Positions 51,457-59,661 of a DNA stretch of 64,000 bases are shown here, piece after piece. The notes under the pieces are model-generated. The model worked only from the letters and a program-made list of their open reading frames with translations. It did not search any database and was not told where the DNA came from. Where the stretch lies: assembly GCF_900167135.1 (NCBI RefSeq), contig NZ_FUWZ01000004.1, forward strand, positions 646,437-710,436, read 5' to 3'. This stretch comes from Chitinophaga eiseniae. GTDB taxonomy: Bacteria; Bacteroidota; Bacteroidia; Chitinophagales; Chitinophagaceae. The first letter of the stretch is position 1. Every line of letters starts with the position of its first letter. The translations under genes were made by a program, and so were the position numbers.

Positions 51457-52550
51457 TGAAACGATATTATGTTATACTGACGTTGCTACTTGCACAGGCC
51501 TGCGCTGAAGCGCAGGCCCTGCGGGTGGCCGTGGCCGGCGTATCGCATGGCCACTCCGGCTGGATACTGGGGCGTGCCAATCGCAACGATATACAACTGG
51601 CAGGAATATACGAAAAGGATACCGCCCTGGCTGGTAAGGTGGCGCGGCAGTATCATATACCGCCGCAACAGGTGTATCATGACCTCGGCCGGATGCTGGA
51701 CGCCGTGAAGCCGGAGGCCGTGCTGGCCTTTGGATCGGTGTACAGTCACCGCGAAGTAGTGGAAGCCTGTGCTCCCAGGGGTATTCATGTGATGGTGGAA
51801 AAACCGTTGGCTGCCAATCTTCCCGATGCCCTGGCGATGGACTCGCTGGCGCGGCGGTATGGCATTCATCTGCTCACCAACTACGAAACCAGCTGGTACC
51901 CTACAGTAGCTAAGACTTTCCAGCTGGTGGAAGATAGTAGTTTTACAGGGCATGTCCGGAAGGTGGTGGTCCATGACGGGCACCAGGGACCGCAGGAGAT
52001 AGGGTGCAGCCCCGCTTTCCTGTCGTGGCTGACAGACCCCGTGCTGAATGGCGGCGGCGCGCTGATGGATTTTGGCTGCTACGGCGCCAACCTGATGACG
52101 AGGCTCATGAAAAACCGTATGCCCGTTGCCGTTACCGCGGTTACCCGCCGGTATAAGCCTGACCGTTATCCGAAAGTGGAGGATGACGCCACTATTATCG
52201 TAGATTACCCTGACGCCCAGTGTATTATACAGGCTTCCTGGAACTGGACCTTTAGTCGTAAGGATATGGAAGTGTACGGTGACAAGGGGTATATCATCGC
52301 GGCTGACAGGAACACGCTGATACTGCGTAACCGGGAGTCGGCGCCGGCAGTCACCAGGCATGTTACGGCTACGGATATACCGGTGTACGAAGATCCGTTC
52401 CTGTACCTGGCTGCGGTGGTGAAGGGAAAAGAAACGCCGCCGCCTTACGGTCTGTATGCACTGGCCAATAATGTGCTGGTGCTGCGTATCCTCGAAGCTG
52501 CGAAGGAGTCGGCCCGTACGGGCAGGAAAGTGCTCTTTACCGCGCAATAG
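51456..52550 (+). CDS. exported Gfo/Idh/MocA-family oxidoreductase
   Basis: The 364-residue product has a Sec-type signal peptide ending near CAEAQA, then a Rossmann domain (VAVAGVSHGHSGWILG) and the family EKP motif in HVMVEKPLAANLPDA, followed by the substrate domain (NGGGALMDFGCYGANLM). It starts within the stop of the upstream oxidoreductase (TAATG overlap), so translation is coupled. With the Tat-type paralogue and the TIM-barrel protein it makes an all-exported sugar redox set. The substrate is unknown. Confidence 0.9.
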   Translation: MKRYYVILTLLLAQACAEAQALRVAVAGVSHGHSGWILGRANRNDIQLAGIYEKDTALAGKVARQYHIPPQQVYHDLGRMLDAVKPEAVLAFGSVYSHREVVEACAPRGIHVMVEKPLAANLPDALAMDSLARRYGIHLLTNYETSWYPTVAKTFQLVEDSSFTGHVRKVVVHDGHQGPQEIGCSPAFLSWLTDPVLNGGGALMDFGCYGANLMTRLMKNRMPVAVTAVTRRYKPDRYPKVEDDATIIVDYPDAQCIIQASWNWTFSRKDMEVYGDKGYIIAADRNTLILRNRESAPAVTRHVTATDIPVYEDPFLYLAAVVKGKETPPPYGLYALANNVLVLRILEAAKESARTGRKVLFTAQ

Positions 52551-52788
52551 GTGAGTGCTTTCCATTTGGAATTCAATGGGTCACGGGCGTCATCCCATGT
52601 TATCTCCTGCTGCGAAAACCTACTCGGAAATCATCTAAAGAAAGATCGGCACACAATACCTGAACAAAATTTATTTCCCCCGAAAAGACAAAATATCAAA
52701 TAAAAATATTAAATTATGTATGTTATGAAATCGATTGCATAATTCGTACCGAAATCTGAATCCAAAAACCCTCAAACATGTATCACTT

Positions 52789-53949
52789 ATGAAACTGCTT
52801 GAAAGCAAACCTTTGCATTATTTATGGAAACCCGCCCTCCTCGCCGCTGCCGGTTTCCTTTATTGTTCTGCCGGCCATGCGCAGGTAACATTGTCCGCCA
52901 ACGGCCCCGGCAACACCTATGAACTGATAGAAAGTGTGCTGGGCAACGGCACTGCCAGCGAAGTGCCGGACTGTGCGCATGCTTCCTTTGGCCGCCACAT
53001 TACAGAAGAGTTTGATGCGACCCTGAACAAGAATGTTTTTGTATTTTTCCTGCACACTACGCCCGACAATGACCGTTGCGGCTCCAACACTGACAGGCAG
53101 CGCAACGAGATCAAGACCTTCGGGCCGTCACCGGCCAATGTAAAAGCCACGTATGGCGAGACGGTCACCTATCGGTGGAAATTTAAGATAGACGCCGGTT
53201 TTGTACCCACTACCAGCTTCTGTCACCTGCATCAGATCAAAGCGGGCGATGGTGACGCCGGCGCGCCGCTGATCACCCTTACGCCGCGTGCCGGCTCACC
53301 CCAGAAACTGCAGGTGATCTACACACCCGGCACCGGTGAATCCGGCGGGGGAGAGAAAGCCAGCGCCCCGCTGTCTTCCTTTAAAGGTACCTGGGTGGAG
53401 GTAGAGGAAAAAATCACCTATACAACGACCGGCTCCTATAAAGTGATCATTAAAAAAGTAAGCGATGGCACCACGTTGTTGAACTACAGCAATAACAACA
53501 TTAATATGTGGCGTGACGGTACCACCTTCTGTCGGCCTAAATGGGGCATTTACCGCAAGCTGGCCACCGGCATCCGGGATGAGCAGGTACGGTTTGCAGA
53601 CTTTTGCATCGCTGAAGGCAGTGCTACCTGCGGCAGCCCGCTGTTAGCAACCTCAGAAACTCCGCCGGCGGCGACAGTCACCACTGCTCCCGAAACGATT
53701 TCCTTCCAGGTATTTCCCAATCCTTTCCCGCAGATCGCCTATATCGACCTGGACGTAAAAGAAGCTGGCAATACCATGGTAGAGGTATTCGACACCCAGC
53801 AGAAAAGGGTAGGGCTGCTGCTCAACAGTCCGCTGCAACCGGGCAGTCACCGCACGGCTCTCGACACTAAAAACCTGCCTGCGGGCGCTTATGTCATTAA
53901 GCTGACCCATAACGGAAAGGTATATACTAAGATGGTCACCAAACAATAA
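52789..53949 (+). CDS. polysaccharide-lyase-like jelly-roll protein with type IX secretion sorting domain
   Basis: The start is ATG 52789 (MKLLESKPL), giving a signal peptide ending at GHAQ; an upstream TTG at 52735 is rejected. Residues about 35-285 look like a concanavalin-type jelly roll of the heparin-lyase/PL20-like kind (YRWKFKID, FCHLHQIKAG, RPKWGIYRKL). The last 85 residues form a type A T9SS sorting domain: VFPNPFPQIAYIDLD, VEVFDTQQKRVG, LPAGAYVIKLTHNGKVYTKMV. It should be carried to the cell surface or medium. Lyase activity and uronic-acid substrate are inference. Confidence 0.75.
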   Translation: MKLLESKPLHYLWKPALLAAAGFLYCSAGHAQVTLSANGPGNTYELIESVLGNGTASEVPDCAHASFGRHITEEFDATLNKNVFVFFLHTTPDNDRCGSNTDRQRNEIKTFGPSPANVKATYGETVTYRWKFKIDAGFVPTTSFCHLHQIKAGDGDAGAPLITLTPRAGSPQKLQVIYTPGTGESGGGEKASAPLSSFKGTWVEVEEKITYTTTGSYKVIIKKVSDGTTLLNYSNNNINMWRDGTTFCRPKWGIYRKLATGIRDEQVRFADFCIAEGSATCGSPLLATSETPPAATVTTAPETISFQVFPNPFPQIAYIDLDVKEAGNTMVEVFDTQQKRVGLLLNSPLQPGSHRTALDTKNLPAGAYVIKLTHNGKVYTKMVTKQ

Positions 53950-54010
53950 GTCAGTGGAAGAATTACGGGCAGGGGTTTCCTGATTCGTAATTCTTCCTTA
54001 TTTTGTGCCA

Positions 54011-54682
54011 ATGACGAAGTTGTTTTTTCCTTTTCTGTTAGGCCTGTTGTTATCAGCCAACAGCCTGTCCGCACAGGAGAAGGTCCGTTACCAGGACGAT
54101 GTGCGGACCATCAAAAAGTATGACAGGATGTTTGCGCCTCCGGCAGATCCGATTTTGTTTGTCGGCAGTTCTTCCATTCGTAAATGGGACGACCTGGAGC
54201 GGACATTCGCCAGTTATGTGGTGATGAACAGAGGCGTTGGCGGCGCGGTGCTCAACGATATTATCTATTTCGCGCAGGACCTTATCTTCGACTATCATCC
54301 CCGTCAGGTAGTGATTTATGTGGGAGAGAACGACCTGCCGGAAGGAGCTACCGCCGATAGTGTATTCAGTCGTTTTCAGCGGCTGTACAGCATTGTCCGT
54401 TCCCAATTGCCGGAAGTGCCGGTTGAATATATTTCCCTGAAGCCCAGTCCCTCCCGCGTGCAATACATGAAGACCGCTGCTGAAGCCAATGCGCTCATCA
54501 AAGCCTTCCTGGCGAAGGAAAAGAACGCCCACTTCATCAACGTGTTTTCGCTGATGCTTGACAAGAACGGGCAACCCCGGCCGGAGCTGTTTGTGACCGA
54601 CATGCTGCACATGAACGCGAAAGGCTATGCTATATGGCGCAAAGCCATACAACCGTACCTGCTTAAAAGATCGTCCAAATAA
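54011..54682 (+). CDS. exported SGNH/GDSL-family hydrolase
   Basis: The start is ATG 54011 (MTKLFFP), with a signal peptide ending at LSAQ. The SGNH blocks are LFVGSSSIRKWDD (nucleophile Ser in block I), NRGVGGA (block II Gly), VIYVGENDLPEG (block III Asn) and DMLHMNAKGY (block V Asp and His). It hydrolyses ester or acyl groups in the periplasm; the substrate may be a carbohydrate ester or a lipid. It is monocistronic, 63 bp after the lyase-like gene stop. Confidence 0.88.
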   Translation: MTKLFFPFLLGLLLSANSLSAQEKVRYQDDVRTIKKYDRMFAPPADPILFVGSSSIRKWDDLERTFASYVVMNRGVGGAVLNDIIYFAQDLIFDYHPRQVVIYVGENDLPEGATADSVFSRFQRLYSIVRSQLPEVPVEYISLKPSPSRVQYMKTAAEANALIKAFLAKEKNAHFINVFSLMLDKNGQPRPELFVTDMLHMNAKGYAIWRKAIQPYLLKRSSK

Positions 54683-54745
54683 CATTCAATTTTTGAATGC
54701 GGCCGGTCAACCGGCTGCATTTCTATCATTTAACGTTTTCCCTAT

Positions 54746-55522
54746 ATGCAAACCATTGTTACCTACTTCCACCTGGCGGGAGAGTTTACCAACCCCTACA
54801 AATTCATTACCGGCGCCATTCTTTCGGGTCTGACTGCATTTGCTGTTGCACTTATACTGGTATTGTTGCTGCGTAAATACATCCTGGTGCCCCGTTCCCA
54901 TAAGGTGCTGAAATTCGTGGCCTATGCCTATTTTGTAGCGCTGCCGTTGCTGGCGGGCTTCTTCGGGCTGAAGTGGGGATTTTTCCATAGCCTGCGTAAA
55001 GATATCCGGGAGCATACCGATGTTTATGCGGCTCATGTGCCGCCGCTTTTCGGCCAACAGGCGCTGGGCGCTGTGGATTCCCTTTTTGGTGGTCACGCGG
55101 AGATGTCTTCGCTCAGTACCCATCAGCTCATTGATACCGTAGCAGTGGTGGTTTATAACGTTTACGGCAGTACGCTGGAGCAACAGTTGTCCGCCACACA
55201 GGGTGTTAAAGGAAAGCTGGCTTCCATGCTACTGCACATCACCAAAAATAAAAGCATCGCCGCCATGATGCACAAGGCGGTCTATAATTTACTGCATGAT
55301 AAGTTGGGGTTGTCGGAGGGCGTGAGCAACGCGGTGGTGCACACGTCGCTGCGTAAATTGGTGAACGGTAATCTATTTGTTAATATCGCGGTTATCCAGG
55401 TAGATCAGTTCCTGAAAGGGTTGCAGCGGGGCATTCTTTATACTTTCCTGCTGATACTGGCCATACCGTTGATCGAGGTAGGGTACGCCCACTATCGTTA
55501 CCGCCGGCAGCCTGCAGTCTGA
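54746..55522 (+). CDS. hypothetical inner-membrane protein
   Basis: The 258-residue product has membrane segments near residues 20-42 (AILSGLTAFAVALILVLLL), 55-72 and 228-248 (ILYTFLLILAIPLIEVGYA), with a soluble region of about 150 residues between the second and third. No catalytic motif or family is recognised. It lies upstream of a yccF-type gene on the same strand, 40 bp apart, and may share a transcript with it. Confidence 0.6.
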   Translation: MQTIVTYFHLAGEFTNPYKFITGAILSGLTAFAVALILVLLLRKYILVPRSHKVLKFVAYAYFVALPLLAGFFGLKWGFFHSLRKDIREHTDVYAAHVPPLFGQQALGAVDSLFGGHAEMSSLSTHQLIDTVAVVVYNVYGSTLEQQLSATQGVKGKLASMLLHITKNKSIAAMMHKAVYNLLHDKLGLSEGVSNAVVHTSLRKLVNGNLFVNIAVIQVDQFLKGLQRGILYTFLLILAIPLIEVGYAHYRYRRQPAV

Positions 55523-55562
55523 CTACTATGGAAAGTATTTACTTTTCTGTAATATTACAGTT

Positions 55563-55931
55563 ATGAACTTAATCGGAAATATCATCTGGCTGATCTTTGG
55601 TGGATTGGCCGCAGCCCTGGGCTATTTTGTGTCGGGGTTTCTTTTTTGCATCACCATTATTGGCATTCCTTTCGGGATACAGTGCATGAAAATAGGGCTT
55701 TTCACACTGATGCCTTTCGGGCGGGAAGTGCGTGACGGCGTAGGTTCTACGGGATGCTTGTCTACTTTGTTCAATATTATCTGGGTGTTTACCGGCGGTC
55801 TGTGGGTAGCCATCTGCCATTTCTTTTTTGGCGTATTGCTGACCATCACCGTTATCGGAGCGCCATGGGGGCGGCAGCATTTTAAGCTGATGAGCCTTAC
55901 ATTTGCGCCGTTTGGCAAGGAGATCTATTAA
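55563..55931 (+). CDS. yccF: YccF-family inner-membrane protein
   Basis: This 122-residue protein consists of two copies of the YccF motif: WLIFGGLAAALGYFVSGFLFCITIIGIPFG with GREV nearby, and WVFTGGLWVAICHFFFGVLLTITVIGAPWG (in parts) with a final FAPFGKEI. Each copy forms a pair of membrane helices. YccF proteins are widely conserved, but their function is not established. Its stop directly abuts the stop of the convergent glyoxalase-like gene. Confidence 0.9.
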   Translation: MNLIGNIIWLIFGGLAAALGYFVSGFLFCITIIGIPFGIQCMKIGLFTLMPFGREVRDGVGSTGCLSTLFNIIWVFTGGLWVAICHFFFGVLLTITVIGAPWGRQHFKLMSLTFAPFGKEIY

Positions 55932-56294
55932 TCAGGCTGATTCTTCGAAGATAATGGTGTTCTGAAACGGGTCTATTACGGTCATCAGTAGGACCTCGGG
56001 GTTCCAGTCGGCCCGTTCCAGTCCCGGGTTCATATACTTATAGTCTTTCCCGCCCAGCTTCGCATGGAAGGCTTTTAATCCTTTAAACTCCGTGATGCTG
56101 ATCCGCGAGCCGGGGGTGCCGTCGCCATGGTGCTCTGAGAGGTCTATCTGGGTGTCGCCCTTGGCGATACGCATATAGACCGGAGCGCCCTCAGGCTTGT
56201 GTTCCCAAAGGATTTCAAATTCCAGCCAATCAACGTAGAACTGTATGGCCCGGGCATAATCAAACATGCGGAAGATGGGAATGATGCGTGACAT
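55932..56294 (-). CDS. glyoxalase superfamily (VOC) protein
   Basis: This 120-residue protein starts at MSRIIPIFRMFDY (56294); an upstream ATG at 56324 is less likely. It has the paired VOC repeats: IFRMFDYARAIQFYVDWLEFE, APVYMRIAKG, DLSEHHGDG and the C-terminal VIDPFQNTIIF. Related proteins include bleomycin-binding-type resistance proteins. The substrate is unknown. It is alone on its strand between yccF and a hypothetical gene. Confidence 0.85.
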   Translation of the reverse strand: MSRIIPIFRMFDYARAIQFYVDWLEFEILWEHKPEGAPVYMRIAKGDTQIDLSEHHGDGTPGSRISITEFKGLKAFHAKLGGKDYKYMNPGLERADWNPEVLLMTVIDPFQNTIIFEESA

Positions 56295-56368
56295 AAGTAT
56301 CTGATTGATACTTAAATATAGCAAAATAATGTGGAGACCGGTGTTTTTACTCCCTGCATGATGGATTT

Positions 56369-56671
56369 TCAGGTAGTTTGTGCCCGCAAGGTAAAAATCT
56401 GCAGATAATGCTGGATCAGCATACCAATCTTTTTACGGAGCCAATCGATCGTGACTGTGGACTGATTTTCTGAAACGAACGCTGCAGCTGCTTCATCCAG
56501 CTTTTGGTGAAAGTGGATCTGGTACTTTTGCTGCCATTGGCGGAAAATATTTTCCTGCTGATGTCTGTCGATATTTTTGGTGCACAGCGAAAATTCTCCG
56601 TAGGTGCTTAACAGGATTTTGTAGGCAATTTCATCAAAGAAGGTAATAAGCCTCTGATCTTCTCTAAGCAT
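56369..56671 (-). CDS. hypothetical small protein
   Basis: The 100-residue product is basic and helical, beginning MLREDQRLITFFDEIAYKI. It has no signal peptide or membrane segment and no family I recognise. A conserved-looking leucine/glutamine pattern suggests a small helical bundle. It is monocistronic, 262 bp from the RRM gene on the other strand. Confidence 0.45.
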   Translation of the reverse strand: MLREDQRLITFFDEIAYKILLSTYGEFSLCTKNIDRHQQENIFRQWQQKYQIHFHQKLDEAAAAFVSENQSTVTIDWLRKKIGMLIQHYLQIFTLRAQTT

Positions 56672-56935
56672 AACAGGGTATTGAAAGGGTTATTCAGAAT
56701 ATGGTGTTACTGTCTGTTGTGTTATGTGCCGGCTCGAGGTACTCAAAAGTGCGTTGCTAAAGGTAAGAAATAAAAAGGGAATAGCGAATTTTTCCGGGAA
56801 TAGGAAAATTAACTGTACCTTAAACGAAATTTGAGGTTTATCGCTTCTGTAAGCTACCATTACTCTCGCCGGTCATTCTACTTTACACGTGTATTCTTCT
56901 CAAACATTTTTTTCACTTTTAAACATCTAACTCCA

Positions 56936-57208
56936 ATGAATCTCTATGTATCAAACCTGGGATTTAATTTCCAGACCGAGGAGCTTGCAACCCTGTTTAT
57001 GGAATACGGCGCCGTGTCATCCGCGAAAGTTATCGTAGACAAATTTACCAATAGAAGCAAAGGATTTGGGTTTGTAGAAATGCCCAACCAACAGGAAGCC
57101 GAAAAGGCTATCAACGAGTTGAACGGCCGGGAAGTTGATGGACGGAGCATTAACGTGTCGGAAGCAAGGCCTCCCCGGGAGAATACACGATATTCCAATC
57201 GATATTAA
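56936..57208 (+). CDS. RRM-type RNA-binding protein
   Basis: The 90-residue product starts at MNLYVSNLGFNF (56936); the longer in-frame start at 56831 is rejected as it adds an unusual Tyr/Phe-rich stretch. It is a single RNA recognition motif with RNP2 (LYVSNLGF) and RNP1 (KGFGFVEM), followed by a short basic tail (ARPPRENTRYSNRY). Such proteins bind RNA and are often cold- or stress-induced in Bacteroidota and cyanobacteria. Its 5' leader is long (about 100 nt from the likely GAAATTTG -7 element), a possible site of post-transcriptional control. A strong terminator follows. Confidence 0.92.
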   Translation: MNLYVSNLGFNFQTEELATLFMEYGAVSSAKVIVDKFTNRSKGFGFVEMPNQQEAEKAINELNGREVDGRSINVSEARPPRENTRYSNRY

Positions 57209-57226
57209 TCAGCTTATATCTAAGTG

Positions 57227-57263
57227 CGGCTGCTGTTGCTTTATGTAACAGCAGCCGTTTTTT
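57227..57263 (+). terminator. intrinsic terminator of the RRM gene
   Basis: A perfect 11-bp stem (CGGCTGCTGTT/AACAGCAGCCG) with a 9-nt loop is followed by TTTTTT, 18 bases past the RRM stop. Confidence 0.85.
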
Positions 57264-57286
57264 ATGAATGAGGTTGCTTCTTGTTT

Positions 57287-58771
57287 TTATTTTACCACCT
57301 CCAGCACGCCCTTCTTCAATATCTTCACACTTTCCGCGGCTTCCTCCTGGGTAAAATGCCCAAATCCCAACCGCATGGCGGTAAGGTCCCGGTGCTGGTA
57401 CAACAGTGTTTTGGGAATAAAAAGGTTATTCCGGGAGCAGGCTTTTCCCAGCTGCATCAGGTTGATCGGCCGTTTCCAGCGTGTCCATACGGCGAGGCCG
57501 CCTGCCGGTTTCCGCAGCTCCATAAAATCCTGTAGCTCGTTCTGTAGTACTTCTACAATATGGTCCCGCCGTTCGCGGTATACTTTCAGAGACTTTTTAA
57601 GATAACGATGGATCTCTCCGGATTCGATCATTTCACCTAACACCTGTTCCATGAGCACATCGCCCTGGCGGTCGATGATGCCGAGGTGTTTGCGCATTTC
57701 GGTCATCAGGTTTTCCGGGGCGATGATAAAACCGGTACGGAAGCCGGGTGCGAGGGATTTACCGAATGCGCCGGTATACACCACCATGCCGTTGGTGTCG
57801 GCGCTGGCCAGCGGTAGAACAGGACTGTTGTCATAGTGGAAGTCGTAGTCGTAATCATCTTCGAGGATGATGAAGCCAAATTCCGAGGCCAGGTGCAGCA
57901 GGGCGATGCGGCGTTCTGCGCTAAGGGTGACGGTGGTGGGGTAGTGGTGATGCGGGGTAATGTACAGCATGCGGATGCGCTGCCGCTCGCAGATGCGGCG
58001 TACGGCATCTACGTCGATGCCATCTTCGTCGATAGGAACGGAAAGTATCCGCGCACCCGATTTTTGAAAAATCATGTTGACCGAAAAATAGCTCAGGGAC
58101 CCTACCAGTACGGTGTCCCCGGGTGATAGCAGTATTTCGGAAGTGATATAAACGCTCATCTCCGTGCTGCGGGTAATGAGGATATTGTCTTTTGAGATAT
58201 GCAGGCCGCGGGATTGGTTCAGGTAGTTGGACAGGTGTTTTTTAAAGAACTCGCTGCCGTCCTGGTTGTAATACCCCAGTTTGCGGTGATTGCTTTTGCG
58301 TTTAAGGTGGCCGCTATAGAGGCTGGAGAGGTGGCTGACCTGCGTCAGGCGGATGTCCGGCGTACCGTCGTTGAACACATATTCGCAGGAGGAATGCTCA
58401 AAAGGGTTGTCGAGCAGGCTGGATTTCCGGAAATCGAAGCCGGTTTCTTTCGGGTACCGGGCCAGCGGCGTGTCCGGTGTGGTCCGTATTTTTTGTGGCC
58501 GGTCTTTCGTTTGCCCGATGATAAATGTGCCTTTATTGGGCCGCGTTTCTATCCAGCCCTGGGTGTCCAGCTCTTCATACACGGCTACGATGGTATTGCG
58601 GTTAACCGCCAGCAGTTCGCTGAACTGACGGGTACCGGGAAGTTTGGTGCCTGTCACCAGGTAACCCCGCTGTATGGCGTTGATCAGCTGGTGGGCAATC
58701 TGTAGGTAGATGGCGGTGGCGGACTGCCGGTCTATCTGTACAAAACTTTTATAGGGAACCGGACTGCTCAT
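57287..58771 (-). CDS. MocR-type (GntR/aminotransferase) transcriptional regulator
   Basis: The 494-residue product has an N-terminal GntR winged helix (YLQIAHQLINAIQRGYLV, LPGTRQFSELLAVNRNTIVAVYEEL, GTFI) and a PLP-fold domain with YITPHHHYPT, LEDDYDYDFHY and the PLP-binding Lys in YTGAFGKSLAPGFRTG. It is divergent from the ferritin-like/bioB genes, with 239 bp between starts that hold repeated CTAG-containing elements. MocR regulators commonly control their divergent neighbour, so the di-iron protein and bioB are the likely targets. Confidence 0.92.
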   Translation of the reverse strand: MSSPVPYKSFVQIDRQSATAIYLQIAHQLINAIQRGYLVTGTKLPGTRQFSELLAVNRNTIVAVYEELDTQGWIETRPNKGTFIIGQTKDRPQKIRTTPDTPLARYPKETGFDFRKSSLLDNPFEHSSCEYVFNDGTPDIRLTQVSHLSSLYSGHLKRKSNHRKLGYYNQDGSEFFKKHLSNYLNQSRGLHISKDNILITRSTEMSVYITSEILLSPGDTVLVGSLSYFSVNMIFQKSGARILSVPIDEDGIDVDAVRRICERQRIRMLYITPHHHYPTTVTLSAERRIALLHLASEFGFIILEDDYDYDFHYDNSPVLPLASADTNGMVVYTGAFGKSLAPGFRTGFIIAPENLMTEMRKHLGIIDRQGDVLMEQVLGEMIESGEIHRYLKKSLKVYRERRDHIVEVLQNELQDFMELRKPAGGLAVWTRWKRPINLMQLGKACSRNNLFIPKTLLYQHRDLTAMRLGFGHFTQEEAAESVKILKKGVLEVVK

Positions 58772-58931
58772 CTTGGGTGAAAGATTTTAGTTAAATAGTC
58801 CGGCAAGATATCATATTTCCTGCGGTATTAGTATTTATATTATTTTATTTAATATTTATATTAATGATAATTAAATATTAATGTGAGGGGGCTGCTTGCT
58901 TACACCCCCAAATGAGCAAGTGAGTAAATGT

Positions 58932-58966
58932 CCGGACTAGCTGTCATATCAAAACTGGCCTAGTTG
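58932..58966. promoter_or_regulatory. direct repeats in the MocR/bioB divergent region
   Basis: CCGGACTAGCTG (58932-58943) and CTGGCCTAGTTG (58955-58966) match at 9 of 12 positions with a 23-bp period. TCCGGCAAG also occurs twice, at 58799-58807 near the MocR start and at 58972-58980 near the ferritin-like start. MocR-family operators are typically spaced direct repeats, so these are candidate binding sites. Assignment is by pattern only. Confidence 0.5.
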
Positions 58967-59010
58967 AATCGTCCGGCAAGCGGTTACTTTTGACCGGAAA
59001 CGTATGATAT

Positions 59011-59622
59011 ATGCAAGATCTACTGCAACATATCGTTGGACACAACGACCTGCACGCCAGATGGCTGAACACCCTCTCTTTTATGGAGAATGCCGGCGCC
59101 CGTAAGATTTCGGCCTGCGAGCATCCTGTGCTCGTGGACTTTATCCAGCTGAAACATGCTGCCGAAGAGCATCGCCACGCCTATTACCTGAAAAAACAGA
59201 TCGCCAAGGTAAGTCCGGATACCTGTAAAACATACCAGCTGCACGAGCTGCTGGCGCCGCATCAGACCCGGCATTACCTGCACCAGCTGGACATGCAGAC
59301 CTGCCGCTACATCAAAAATACTTTCGGCCTGCAGGGCAGCCAGCTGAAATATGCTGCGTACCTCTTCGTGACATATGCGATAGAAGTGCGTGCGGACGCT
59401 CTGTACCCGGTATACCAGGCGGAACTGGACAAAGCTGCCAGCAAAGTGATGGTACGCTCTATTATCGTGGAGGAGGAAGGGCACCTGGAAGAGATGATGA
59501 AACAACTGCAGGACTTTGCGCCTGACTGGGAAACACACGCCCTGCATGTGCAGGGACTGGAGCAGCAACTGTTTGACCACTGGATGGCAGCCATCGGGCA
59601 GGAACTGACGCAATACGCATAA
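59011..59622 (+). CDS. ferritin-like di-iron protein preceding bioB
   Basis: The 203-residue product has the four-helix ferritin-like metal pattern: Glu26 in LSFMENAG, Glu53/His56 in EEHRHAYYL (ExxH), Glu125 in YAIEVRADALY and Glu155/His158 in VEEEGHLEEM (ExxH). This E, ExxH, E, ExxH arrangement fits a carboxylate-bridged di-iron oxidase or oxygenase rather than ferritin storage. It has no signal peptide. The biotin synthase gene starts 39 bp downstream on the same strand. A link to biotin supply is inferred from position alone. Confidence 0.65.
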   Translation: MQDLLQHIVGHNDLHARWLNTLSFMENAGARKISACEHPVLVDFIQLKHAAEEHRHAYYLKKQIAKVSPDTCKTYQLHELLAPHQTRHYLHQLDMQTCRYIKNTFGLQGSQLKYAAYLFVTYAIEVRADALYPVYQAELDKAASKVMVRSIIVEEEGHLEEMMKQLQDFAPDWETHALHVQGLEQQLFDHWMAAIGQELTQYA

Positions 59623-59661
59623 AGACACTCACTATAACACCGTTAAATTTAATCAGGAAGC

